A stretch of DNA of 64,000 nucleotides from UBA6168 sp964508135. GTDB taxonomy: Bacteria; Bacteroidota; Bacteroidia; Chitinophagales; Saprospiraceae. Made by a program: the position numbers and the translations under genes. Positions within the stretch are counted from its first letter, which is position 1, and every line of letters starts with the position of its first letter. Under the pieces are notes generated by a model that made no database searches, was not told where the DNA came from, and saw only the letters and a program-made list of their open reading frames with translations. The DNA is taken from assembly GCA_964508135.1 (NCBI GenBank), contig CAZDSU010000002.1, positions 124,001-188,000 on the forward strand, in the 5' to 3' direction. Below are positions 26,103 through 34,760 of this stretch, piece after piece.

Positions 26103-27809
26103 ATGGAAAAACTAAAAAGCCCAGCCTTGTCCACTGACACTGCGATTTCATTAGTTGATGAACCGGTATTCCGAAAGCCGGTTGCCAACCACTTCCACAT
26201 ACACAAGGAGCGCCCATTTCTGGCGAGCGAACGAGCAACAACAACCGTTTTGACTGGCGGATTGTCCCCTGCGCATGACTACTTGTTGGAAGCTGCCATG
26301 AAGAATTTAGGCTTAAAGGTTAAAGTCTTGCCTACCATGACGATTGAGTCTTTTCATATCGGCAGGGAATATTCAAACAATGGCTTGTGCAATCCCTCCT
26401 ATTTTATGGTAGGCAACCTGATTTACTTCCTACGGGAACTGGAGAAATCCGGCCAGACCAAGGAAGAGATTGTCGAACAGTATGTTTTTTTCACGGCAGG
26501 ATGCAATGCACCTTGCCGTTTTGGTATGCTGGAAACGGAATACCGGATGGCCTTGCAAGATTGTGGCTTCGAAGCCTTCCGGGTACTGGTATTTCAGAAC
26601 GAAGGGGGCCTAACCCAAGATACGACCGGGAATGGCCTGGAGGTGAACCCTGAGTTTTTTTTAGCCATCGTGAATGCGTTGAACCTGGCCGATATTCTCA
26701 ACGATTTCGTGTATGCGACAAGGCCCTTCGAGGTGGTGGAAGGCCAAACGGACAAGGTGATGCAAAAAGCCTTGGACTACCTCTATGAAAAATTGGAACA
26801 CAAAAAGAAAATCCAGCTCGGGGCAAAATGGAAAACCGTTTTTGATAAACTGCACTGGAGTCAAGCGATGACGTTCCTCTATCGGTTCATAGACCAAATT
26901 ACCAGTTCCTACTATCTTGATGCACTCAAAGAAGTCAGGAAAATGTTTGAGACCATCGAGGTGGACCGTTTCAGGTCAAAAGTTGCGGTCAAAATTACCG
27001 GAGAATTCTGGGCGATGACCACAGTTGGGGCTGGCAACTTCCACATGTTCCGATTTTTGGAGCATGAAGGGGCCGTGCTGTTGGTGGAGCCAGTCGGTTC
27101 ATTGATCCAGTTTTTGTTCAGCAAAGGCAAACTTCGCCACCTGAACCGCAGAGAAATGATGCTGAAAAACGGGGTAAAAAACGGGTGGGATGTTAAGACA
27201 CGTTTCGGTAATTACCTCAAATTCCAGAAGAAATTAACGGTGCTCAAAGTGGGCAACTGGTTGTTCCGGCGGGAATATGGCCGCTTGTTGAAGACGCTGG
27301 GCGGCGACTTCCACATGTTGATTCATCAGCCCATTCTTCAAAAATTGGCAAACCCCTATTTCAATATCAACATCGAAGGCGGGGAGGGCTATATGGAAAT
27401 CGCCAAGAACATCTACTACCACGAGCATGGTTTGTGCCACATGGTGTTGAGCTTGAAGCCATTCGGGTGCATGCCCAGTACGCAATCTGATGGTGCCCAA
27501 GCAGCCGTGGTTGAATTGAACCGTGAAATGATATTCCTGCCGCTCGAAACCGCAGGCGAAGGAGAAACCAATGCGCAAAGCCGGGTCCTAATGGCCTTGG
27601 GTGATGCTCATGTTAAAGCCAAAAAAGAATTGGCTGATGCCCGGAAAACTGTCACTACTGATATGGAAACGATGAGAGAATATGTTGGAAGACATCCTGA
27701 GCTTAAATCCCCAACTTATGTCGTCCCACGCCTGAAAGGAGTGGTAAATATGGCCGCTAATTTTATTTACCATATTGATGATTTAATTAAGCGGAGTGTC
27801 AGTTCATAA
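26103..27809 (+). CDS. 2-hydroxyacyl-CoA dehydratase / double-cubane-type iron-sulfur component
   Basis: 568 residues from the ATG at 26103, soluble and without signal peptide. Conserved cysteines are spaced as in COG3581/HgdB-like proteins: C96 (NNGLCNPSYF), C134 and C138 (AGCNAPCRFG), C445 (GLCHMVLS) and C456 (PFGCMPSTQSDG). In this superfamily the partner activator uses ATP to push an electron into an iron-sulfur or double-cubane cluster held by such cysteines. The activator is encoded 21 bases downstream. The substrate is unknown. Neighbouring genes give no pathway, and no CoA transferase is near. The family call by pattern is fairly good; the exact reaction is open. Confidence 0.7.
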   Translation: MEKLKSPALSTDTAISLVDEPVFRKPVANHFHIHKERPFLASERATTTVLTGGLSPAHDYLLEAAMKNLGLKVKVLPTMTIESFHIGREYSNNGLCNPSYFMVGNLIYFLRELEKSGQTKEEIVEQYVFFTAGCNAPCRFGMLETEYRMALQDCGFEAFRVLVFQNEGGLTQDTTGNGLEVNPEFFLAIVNALNLADILNDFVYATRPFEVVEGQTDKVMQKALDYLYEKLEHKKKIQLGAKWKTVFDKLHWSQAMTFLYRFIDQITSSYYLDALKEVRKMFETIEVDRFRSKVAVKITGEFWAMTTVGAGNFHMFRFLEHEGAVLLVEPVGSLIQFLFSKGKLRHLNRREMMLKNGVKNGWDVKTRFGNYLKFQKKLTVLKVGNWLFRREYGRLLKTLGGDFHMLIHQPILQKLANPYFNINIEGGEGYMEIAKNIYYHEHGLCHMVLSLKPFGCMPSTQSDGAQAAVVELNREMIFLPLETAGEGETNAQSRVLMALGDAHVKAKKELADARKTVTTDMETMREYVGRHPELKSPTYVVPRLKGVVNMAANFIYHIDDLIKRSVSS

Positions 27810-27830
27810 TTGACGTTTAAATCCAATGAT

Positions 27831-30800
27831 ATGAGCAATGTCCAATTGTATATCGGCATTGATGTAGGTTCTACTACTGTAAAAGCAGTCGTCATGGACG
27901 CTACTTCCCAAAAAATAATATGGCAGGACTACCGACGCCATGAAACCAAGCAACCCGAGGAAGTGCTGTCCTTTTTGAAAAGGATAGAAGCGGAGTTTTC
28001 CAATGTCCCCATCGAAAATATGCGGCTGTTTGTGACTGGGAGCGGTGCGATGAGTATATCGAATATGATCGGCGCGAAGTTCGTGCAAGAAGTCACAGCG
28101 GTATGCCTCGCTGCCGAAAAACTATACCCCGATGTGGGTTCCATTATTGACTTGGGTGGGCAGGACTCCAAGATCATTATTTTTAAGGAAAATCCGAATA
28201 CTGGCAAAAAACAGAAGATACCCAGCATGAATGATAAATGCGCTGGTGGCACTGGTGCCGTAATTGATAAAATCAATAATAAACTGGGTCTTCCCCCCCA
28301 AGAGCTGGGCCGACAACAATATGACAGCGTCAAGCTCCACCACGTGGCGGGCAAATGCGGCGTTTTCGCCGAAACGGACATCAACAGCCTGCAAAAACTT
28401 GGCATCCCCACCTCCGAACTCATGGCCAGCCTTTTCGAGGCCATTATTTTGCAAAACCTGACCGTACTCACCCGGGGCCACACCTTGCGCCCGCTAGTGC
28501 TGCTACTGGGCGGCCCGAACAACTATATTGTCGGGATGCAACAAGCCTGGAAACACCATATTGCCCAGTTATGGGAAGAACGGAGCTTCCCCTTGCCGGA
28601 AAATTGCAACCCTAAGGACTTGATTTTCGCACCGGAAAATGCGCTCTATTTTGCGGCCATCGGGGCAATCGTTTACGGGTTGGATAATGAGGAGGACTTG
28701 GGCCAGTACCACGGGTGGCAATTCCTTGATTTTTATATCCATGAAGGACGGCTGCAGGCAAGGGCGGGCGCTGAATCCGGCCTTGTCAATTGCGAAGAAG
28801 AACTCGCTTCATTCAAAGCCAAATACGTCCCCGAGCCTTTTGTGCCCGCTACCTTCATGTCTGGTCAGGTCGTGGATGCATTCATTGGCTTGGACGTGGG
28901 TTCCACTTCCACAAAGGCCGTACTGCTGAACCTAGCAAAGGAAGTGCTCGCCAAAGCCTATCAGTTGTCGAGGGGAAATCCAATCGAGGACACCAAGGAG
29001 GTTTTGCAAAAATTGAATGACCAGGTGCAGGCATCAGACGCCAGTCTGAATGTGCTTGGCCTCGTGACCACTGGCTATGCGAAGGACGTGCTGCGCGATG
29101 TTTTGTGCGCCGACAGGGCGGTTGTTGAAACGGTGGCGCACACCAATTCCGCACTTCATTACTACAAAAACGTGGATGTTATCTGTGATGTCGGGGGGCA
29201 GGACATCAAGATTATGATGTTGAAAAACGGTCAGGTCAAGAACTTTGAATTGAATACCCAATGCTCAGCAGGCAACGGCTATTTTCTGCAAAGCACAGTG
29301 GAGAGCTTCGGTATCCCGGTTGAGCAGTACGCCGACCTTGCGTTTAACGCCAAGATGCGACCAACGTTCAGCTACGGCTGCGCTGTTTTTTTACAGTCGG
29401 ACATCGTGAACTTCCAGCGGCTTGGCTGGAAACCGGAAGAGCTACTGGCCGGACTGGCTTCGGTTTTGCCCAAAAACATCTGGTTGTACGTGGCCCAAAT
29501 CCCAAATTTTGCAAAGCTGGGCACCAACTTTATCCTCCAGGGAGGCACCCAGAAAAACCTCGCTGCCGTAAAGGCACAGGTGGATTTCATCGAGTCCAGG
29601 TACATCGGAAAGAAAGAAAAACCGACCATCACGGTACACAAACACTGCGGAGAAAGTGGCGCAATTGGTGCTGGTTTGGAAGCCATCAAACTGTGGGAAA
29701 ATGGCCGTACCACCAGTTTCATCGGGCTAGATGCCACCTCGAAAATCACTTACACTTCCTTCTCCGACGAAAGCACTCGCTGCGTTTTTTGCAAAAACAA
29801 ATGTCTGCGCACCTTCATTGATTTGAGCATCGGAAATGGGGCTGATGGCTCTAAAAAACAGACCCGACGAATCATCGTGGGCAATTCCTGCGACAAAGGT
29901 TCAGTGGAAGATGTGAAGGATATGCGGGGGATAAAAAATGCGATGGATGCCGTGCTGGACACTACCCCCAACCTGGTGGATGTCGCCCTCAAGGAGTTGT
30001 TCAAAAGCTATGCGCCAATGCAAGTGTCCGACCCTGCCCCGAAGCTGGATATTAGGTCCCGAAAAAAGGCCCTTGCCCGTCGTTCAGAAATGGTGGTTGG
30101 CATCCCAAGGGTGCTGCTTATGTATTCTTTCGCACCGCTTTTTAGCGCCTATTTCGAAAGCCTGGGGATAAACAGGAGCGGCATCATCTACTCCGATTTT
30201 ACCAGTGAAAAGATGTTTAAAGAAGGTGGCAAAAGGGGCACCATTGACCCCTGCTACCCCAGCAAAGTCTCGCTTTCCCATGTTCACAACCTGTTGTATG
30301 AAAAGCACAAAAAGCGGCCGCTGGACTTCCTCTTTTTCCCGATGATTGGCACGATTGACGTTGGCCTGAAAAATACGCTTGGCAACTGGACTTGCCCGTC
30401 CATCGTGCCGTCCGCGGAGGTTGCGAAAGCCAGCTTTACCAAGGAGGGAGACATTTTCACGGCTTTGGGCACTACCTACGTGAACCCATTTCTGAACATG
30501 GCTGAGCCCGAGTTATTTGAACTTCAGATGTTCACCGCATTCGAGTTTATCCTGGGACTTACACGCAGCGAAAACAAACGGGCGGTAGCAGCAGGGTTCA
30601 AAGCGCTGGATGAATATCGCAACTACATGCGCCAACAATCCCGGGAGGTTTTGGATGCCCTGGAGCGGGAAAATAAGATTGGCATTGTGCTGCTCGGACG
30701 CCCTTACCACAAAGACCCGGGCATCAACCACGAGATTTTCACGGAGTTCCAAAAGCTCGGCTACCCAATATTGGCGCAGGATATTCTGCCCATGGATGAG

Positions 30801-31193
30801 TATTCGCTGGAGCAGGTATTTGGCGAAGATATTCGCAATGGACGTATCACAGACCCATTGGAGATTTCCGATGTTTGGAAACGGTCCATCAGCCCGAATG
30901 CAAACACGAAATTGTGGGCTGCAAAATTCGTGGCCCGGCACCCAAACTTGGTGGCCTTGGAAATATCCAGCTTTAAATGTGGGCACGATGCGCCGCTGTA
31001 CAGCGTCATCGAGGAAATCATTGAAAGCTCCGGTACGCCCTACTTCAGTTTTAAAGATATTGATGAAAACAAGCCCAAAGGCTCCATCAAGCTTCGGATT
31101 GAAACCATTGACTATTTTTTGAAACAGTACCGGAAAGACTTTTTTGGAGCAACGAAACCCGTCGAAAATTTCGCACTGGAGGCGGTCTCGTAA
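27831..31193 (+). CDS. Fused duplicate ASKHA activator (BcrAD/BadFG type) with C-terminal DUF2229-like iron-sulfur domain
   Basis: 1120 residues from the ATG at 27831. The first ATPase domain starts YIGIDVGSTTVKAVVMD and has DLGGQDSKII and CAGGTGAVIDKI. The second, from about residue 345, has FIGLDVGSTSTKAVLLN, DVGGQDIKIM and CSAGNGYFLQ. The Cys in each CAGGTGA/CSAGNGY motif is the ligand of the bridging [4Fe-4S] cluster in HgdC-like activators. From about residue 640 comes a Cys-rich domain: CVFCKNKC, GNSCDKGS, IDPCYPSKVS, NWTCPSIVPS and CGHDAP. Fusing two normally dimerising ATPase units gives a built-in pseudo-dimer. The gene is 21 bases after its partner and surely in one operon. Substrate unknown. 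Its 3' end is 16 bases from a convergent gene. Confidence 0.82.
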   Translation: MSNVQLYIGIDVGSTTVKAVVMDATSQKIIWQDYRRHETKQPEEVLSFLKRIEAEFSNVPIENMRLFVTGSGAMSISNMIGAKFVQEVTAVCLAAEKLYPDVGSIIDLGGQDSKIIIFKENPNTGKKQKIPSMNDKCAGGTGAVIDKINNKLGLPPQELGRQQYDSVKLHHVAGKCGVFAETDINSLQKLGIPTSELMASLFEAIILQNLTVLTRGHTLRPLVLLLGGPNNYIVGMQQAWKHHIAQLWEERSFPLPENCNPKDLIFAPENALYFAAIGAIVYGLDNEEDLGQYHGWQFLDFYIHEGRLQARAGAESGLVNCEEELASFKAKYVPEPFVPATFMSGQVVDAFIGLDVGSTSTKAVLLNLAKEVLAKAYQLSRGNPIEDTKEVLQKLNDQVQASDASLNVLGLVTTGYAKDVLRDVLCADRAVVETVAHTNSALHYYKNVDVICDVGGQDIKIMMLKNGQVKNFELNTQCSAGNGYFLQSTVESFGIPVEQYADLAFNAKMRPTFSYGCAVFLQSDIVNFQRLGWKPEELLAGLASVLPKNIWLYVAQIPNFAKLGTNFILQGGTQKNLAAVKAQVDFIESRYIGKKEKPTITVHKHCGESGAIGAGLEAIKLWENGRTTSFIGLDATSKITYTSFSDESTRCVFCKNKCLRTFIDLSIGNGADGSKKQTRRIIVGNSCDKGSVEDVKDMRGIKNAMDAVLDTTPNLVDVALKELFKSYAPMQVSDPAPKLDIRSRKKALARRSEMVVGIPRVLLMYSFAPLFSAYFESLGINRSGIIYSDFTSEKMFKEGGKRGTIDPCYPSKVSLSHVHNLLYEKHKKRPLDFLFFPMIGTIDVGLKNTLGNWTCPSIVPSAEVAKASFTKEGDIFTALGTTYVNPFLNMAEPELFELQMFTAFEFILGLTRSENKRAVAAGFKALDEYRNYMRQQSREVLDALERENKIGIVLLGRPYHKDPGINHEIFTEFQKLGYPILAQDILPMDEYSLEQVFGEDIRNGRITDPLEISDVWKRSISPNANTKLWAAKFVARHPNLVALEISSFKCGHDAPLYSVIEEIIESSGTPYFSFKDIDENKPKGSIKLRIETIDYFLKQYRKDFFGATKPVENFALEAVS

Positions 31194-31209
31194 CCATCAA
31201 TGGATGCGC

Positions 31210-32244
31210 TCACTCGCACCCACCCTCCAGCACCCGCATTTCCACCCGGCGGTTGAGTGCTTGATCCCGTTCTAATACTGCCTTTGGGAAGCGCATTTCG
31301 TGGTTTCCGTAGCCCTTCCAACTGATGCGGTCGGCGGCGATGCCGTTTTCAAGGAGATATTTGAAAACGGCTTTTGCTCGGTCTTGTGAAAGCTTGAATT
31401 CCCATGCGCTCTCGGAGACTGGAGGCGCATTCGGCAGGTTCACGTGCCCGGCTATCTCGATTTTCATAGCTGGGTTCAGTTGCATGAAACGCAGGATTTT
31501 GGGCAATTCCGGCTTCGATGTTTCCAACAGCACGGGTTGATTTCCCACAAAATAGAGATTTCCAATGTCGGCCATGGCGCCTGTTTTGGCGGGTTTCAGT
31601 GGCAAGGCAACGGGAGCCATTTTGGGCATCGCCTTCACCATTTCCGATTTCATGAAATGGCATTTGGCAAATGCGTCAATGCCCACCACGGTTCCCGACG
31701 GCACAGTTGTCTTGAAACGGCCATCGGCCCCCGTGCGGATGGAGTCGGCAGCCTCCTTCGTTCGGATGATGACGTCGGCGACGAGCGGCAGGCCGGTCGC
31801 TTCGTCGGTCACGATGCCCTCGATGGTGACCATCGGCACGGTTAAGATTACCTCCACCGTAGCCCGGCGGTTTCGTTGGCGGCCTTCCTCGGAGTCGTTG
31901 GCGGTGGCCGGCATTTTTTCCCCAAAAAATGAAAAACTAATGCGCTCGGCTGCGATGCCGTTTTTTACCAAAAAATCCTTGACGGTTGTTGCCCGCCGTT
32001 GTGAAAGGGCTTGGTTGTTGGCCAGCGAGCCGATGGAGTCGGTGTGGGCCGTGATTTTGATGGTGAAATTGTCCTTACCCTTCGTGAATGCCACCACTTG
32101 CGCCAGCGAGGAATCGGCGGCGGGGCGCAGGTCGTGCTTTGCGAAGTCGAAATAGATTTCGGTGGAGAAACTGGGTTTGGTAGCGGTTTGCGCCAGCGCA
32201 AACTGGAAGGTAAACAAGGCGACGGATAGGAAAATAAATCTCAT
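31210..32244 (-). CDS. Double-OmpA-domain envelope protein
   Basis: 344 residues from the ATG at 32244, with a signal peptide (MRFIFLSVALFTFQFALAQ). A first OmpA-like peptidoglycan-binding domain covers about 28-130 (IYFDFAKHDLRPAAD, ITAHTDSIGSLANNQALSQ, EEGRQRNRRATVEV). A small carboxypeptidase-regulatory-like beta domain follows at about 135-205 (IEGIVTDEATGLPLVADVII). A second OmpA-like domain is at about 225-344 (IAGHVNLPNAPP, DRISWKGYGNHEMRFP, QALNRRVEMRVL). The second domain has HVN where canonical domains have HTD. There is no lipobox or barrel, so it is probably periplasmic, bridging peptidoglycan to a partner. It is convergent with the activator gene. Confidence 0.82.
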   Translation of the reverse strand: MRFIFLSVALFTFQFALAQTATKPSFSTEIYFDFAKHDLRPAADSSLAQVVAFTKGKDNFTIKITAHTDSIGSLANNQALSQRRATTVKDFLVKNGIAAERISFSFFGEKMPATANDSEEGRQRNRRATVEVILTVPMVTIEGIVTDEATGLPLVADVIIRTKEAADSIRTGADGRFKTTVPSGTVVGIDAFAKCHFMKSEMVKAMPKMAPVALPLKPAKTGAMADIGNLYFVGNQPVLLETSKPELPKILRFMQLNPAMKIEIAGHVNLPNAPPVSESAWEFKLSQDRAKAVFKYLLENGIAADRISWKGYGNHEMRFPKAVLERDQALNRRVEMRVLEGGCE

Positions 32245-32305
32245 TTTCAATGCTTTTGGGATTAATAACGCCAATTTCCAATTTTAGTACACAACTCGCA
32301 GACGC

Positions 32306-32340
32306 CAATCTAATGTCTATTGTCTCCAGTCTATTGTCTC
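32306..32340. repeat. Short stutter repeat (TCTATTGTCTCCAG phrase)
   Basis: Two and a half near-copies of TCTATTGTCTC sit against the stop codon of the antiporter gene at 32339. The structure matches the other gene-border stutters in the window. Confidence 0.5.
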
Positions 32341-34345
32341 ACAAGGCCGGATACGCCAAAACAAAATTTTTCTCCTCAAAATGCTCCGCCAGATAGGCCG
32401 GTATTTTTTCCATGAACGGCTCCGCCGAAACAGATTCGTAGCGGCCGCAGAGCAGGATGACAAGCACGTCGTCGGGCAGGTTTTCGTGCAGGTGCCACCA
32501 ACTGTCCTTGTCGAGTGGCTTTATTTTCAGGCGCTCCAGCGTTCTTTTGAGGAAAAGCTTGGCGGCTTCTGGCCTGGCGGTATCCGAGATAATCAGCGTC
32601 AGTGGCAGGTCAAGGTTCAAGGAGATGTTCTCGATGCGGCGCATCATTTCCCCAAAGCCGGATTCGAGGTAGGCGTTTTCGGCAACCACTACTTTTAGTT
32701 TTTTGAAGGTAAACGGCGACCGCAGCATGTTGGTCACGAACAGCATTTCCGGCGATTCGTCCAGCAGGTTGTCGAGCAGGGTGCCGAAGAGGCGCTCACT
32801 GGTGCTGGCCTTGGGGTGCCAGCCCATCACGATTTCCGTGGCCAAAAGTTCGTCGGCAGCCCGGAGGATGCCGCTCACGGGGCTTACGTCAACCCGGTGG
32901 ATGGGCGAGATGGCAATCTGCCGCTCGGCGGCGTGCTGCACCATTGGTTCGATGAGTTGTTGGCTCTGTTTGATTTTTTCCCGCACGTCTTTTTCATCCA
33001 AAATGATGGAAAGCGGGTAAACGGGTTCTTTTTTTCCCGGCGTTTTTATCAAAAAAGCAAAGTCCACGAGGTTGGCCACGCTGGCCGGATTGGAGATAGA
33101 AACGAGTATCCGTTGGGTCTTTTCGGTATCGCTGGCGGCGTGAATGCTGGCAGCGGCGATGCGCCGGGCCACCCGTTCGGTGACGAAGGAACTGACGAGG
33201 CAGGTGACGAGGATAAGGAAAATCGTGGCGTTCAGTACCGACTCGTCGAACAATTTTATTTCATAACCAATCAAAATGATGGCGATGGTGGCGGCGGCGT
33301 GGGAGCTGCTCAGGCCAAAAATCAGCTTGCCCTGGTTGGCGGAATAGCCGAAGATTTTTTGCGTAGCAAAAGCCGCCAGCCATTTGGTCAGCAACGCTAC
33401 CGACGTGAGCACGAGCGCCGTGAAGATGGTTTCATCGTTTTTGAAAAAAACACGAAGATCTATCAGCATCCCCACGCTGAACAGGAAGGCCGGAATGAAA
33501 AGCGCATTGCCTGCGAACTCGATGCGGTTCATCAGCGCCGAAGAGTGCGGGATGAGCCGGTTGAGTACCAGCCCCGCCATGAACGCCCCGATGATGGCCT
33601 CGATTCCCGCCAGTTCCGCCAGCAGCCCGCAAACGAACAGCATGGCCAACACGAACACAAACTGGTAGGTGATGTCGCTTTCTACCCTTCGAAAAAACCA
33701 ACGGGCGACGTGCGGCAGTAGGCCAAAAACCAGCGCCCCGAAGATTCCCAACGAAACGATGAGTTTTACCCAAAACCACCCATCCATCGTGCCCTGCGCC
33801 ATGCCGGAGATGACGGCCAGCAGCAGCAGCGCCAGCGTATCAGTAATGATGGTGCCGCCAACGGCAATGGAAACCGCCTCGTTTTTAGCAATCCGCAAGC
33901 GGTGAACGATGGGGTAGGAGATGAGGGTATGCGTGGAGAACATGCCCGCCAGCAACAGCGCCCCCATCCATTCTAGGTCGAGCAGGAAGTAGGTGCAGAG
34001 GCCGCCCAGCAACAACGGTAACCCAAAGGTGAGCATCCCAAACGTGGCGCTTTTGTGCTTGTTTTTGAGGAAGCTGGCCATGTCAATCTCCAGCCCCGCC
34101 CAGAACATGATGTAGAGCAGCCCGATTTTGGAAAGCAACTTAATGCCATCGCCCTGCTCCAGGAGGTTGATGCCGTGCGGTCCCAAGATGGCCCCCATCA
34201 AAATCAGCCCGATGATGCCCGGTAGCTTGAACCGCTGCAAAAGCGCTGGCACGGTGAGCACCGTGAGCAACAGCACGCACATAAGAAACACAGGGTTCTT
34301 GATGGGCAGTGACCAGTCGTGAAGGCTTAGGAAGATGATGTCCAT
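32339..34345 (-). CDS. Kef/CPA2-type cation:proton antiporter with USP-like cytoplasmic tail
   Basis: 668 residues from the ATG at 34345 (MDIIFLSLHDW). Codons upstream to 34477 translate a stutter repeat and are excluded. About 12 membrane helices lie in residues 15-390, including GIIGLILMGAILGPHGINLL, FWAGLEIDMASFLKN (the acidic motif typical of CPA2 exchangers) and IEAIIGAFMAGLVLNRLIP. The C-terminal 270 residues are two USP-like alpha/beta units (ILVSISNPASVANLVDFAF and VMGWHPK; then KLKVVVAENAYLES). These probably sense a nucleotide or second messenger and gate transport. The ion may be K+ or Na+ and is not determined. It lies downstream of element C on the opposite side from lepA. Confidence 0.87.
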   Translation of the reverse strand: MDIIFLSLHDWSLPIKNPVFLMCVLLLTVLTVPALLQRFKLPGIIGLILMGAILGPHGINLLEQGDGIKLLSKIGLLYIMFWAGLEIDMASFLKNKHKSATFGMLTFGLPLLLGGLCTYFLLDLEWMGALLLAGMFSTHTLISYPIVHRLRIAKNEAVSIAVGGTIITDTLALLLLAVISGMAQGTMDGWFWVKLIVSLGIFGALVFGLLPHVARWFFRRVESDITYQFVFVLAMLFVCGLLAELAGIEAIIGAFMAGLVLNRLIPHSSALMNRIEFAGNALFIPAFLFSVGMLIDLRVFFKNDETIFTALVLTSVALLTKWLAAFATQKIFGYSANQGKLIFGLSSSHAAATIAIILIGYEIKLFDESVLNATIFLILVTCLVSSFVTERVARRIAAASIHAASDTEKTQRILVSISNPASVANLVDFAFLIKTPGKKEPVYPLSIILDEKDVREKIKQSQQLIEPMVQHAAERQIAISPIHRVDVSPVSGILRAADELLATEIVMGWHPKASTSERLFGTLLDNLLDESPEMLFVTNMLRSPFTFKKLKVVVAENAYLESGFGEMMRRIENISLNLDLPLTLIISDTARPEAAKLFLKRTLERLKIKPLDKDSWWHLHENLPDDVLVILLCGRYESVSAEPFMEKIPAYLAEHFEEKNFVLAYPAL

Positions 34346-34365
34346 TTCGGGTGCGAAGGTAGAAA

Positions 34366-34405
34366 AAAGGAGGGTTTGAGAGGTTGAGAGTTTGAGGGTT
34401 TGAGA
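34366..34405. repeat. Short stutter repeat (GGTTTGAGAG phrase)
   Basis: Four near-copies of GGTTTGAG(A/G)G lie just upstream of the antiporter start. The same phrase, inverted, appears at 60721-60770, 26 kb away. Confidence 0.6.
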
Positions 34406-34502
34406 GGAGGCAGGTGCAAAACCAACTATTGTTCTTTGTGAAAATGAAGCAACGAACCTCCCGGTTTTTGCGTACATTTGCGCCCATTTTAGAAGAAAAA
34501 GT

Positions 34503-34700
34503 CCTTGATGGTCGGCTGCCTAAGTGCTTTGTCTATTAAATAGTGTCGGGTTAAAGCAAGGGGCTTGGGGCGGCGCAGCCGCCCCAAAAGAACCTCTCCC
34601 CCGACGAGCCGCCGGAGGCGGCGAGAAGGGGCAAATACGATAGTTTTTTTGACCCGTCATTATTGATTTGACAAAGCACTAAGGCAGCCGACCATCAAGG
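34503..34700. mobile_element. MITE-like element C (198 bp) with 31-bp terminal inverted repeats
   Basis: Termini at 34503-34533 and 34670-34700 match at 30 of 31 positions (CCTTGATGGTCGGCTGCC, then TAAGTGCTTTGTC). Immediately inside, weaker inverted similarity continues (TAGTGTCGGGTTAAA against TTTGACCCGTCATTA). The core is the same GC-rich palindromic module as in elements A and B but in opposite orientation: GGGGCGGCGCAGCCGCCCC, then CCCCCGACGAGCCGCCGGAGGCGGCGAG. It is non-coding. It sits between the divergent antiporter and lepA genes, where it may affect both promoters. Confidence 0.65.
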
Positions 34701-34706
34701 AAAAAA

Positions 34707-34743
34707 GGTTATGACGGCTCGCCGAAGCCGAGCCGTCATAACC
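34707..34743. promoter_or_regulatory. Perfect 15-bp hairpin just upstream of lepA
   Basis: GGTTATGACGGCTCG pairs with CGAGCCGTCATAACC around a 7-base loop, ending 17 bases before the lepA ATG. Six A residues precede it on the plus strand, so on the minus strand it has the form of a Rho-independent terminator. On the plus strand it would be a leader hairpin close to the ribosome-binding region. Confidence 0.6.
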
Positions 34744-34760
34744 CATTTTATAAAAATACG

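Noticed and set aside
34346..34477. Longer start of the antiporter gene
   Set aside because: The added 44 residues translate the GGTTTGAG stutter and carry no signal or helix. The ATG at 34345 leads straight into the first membrane region.
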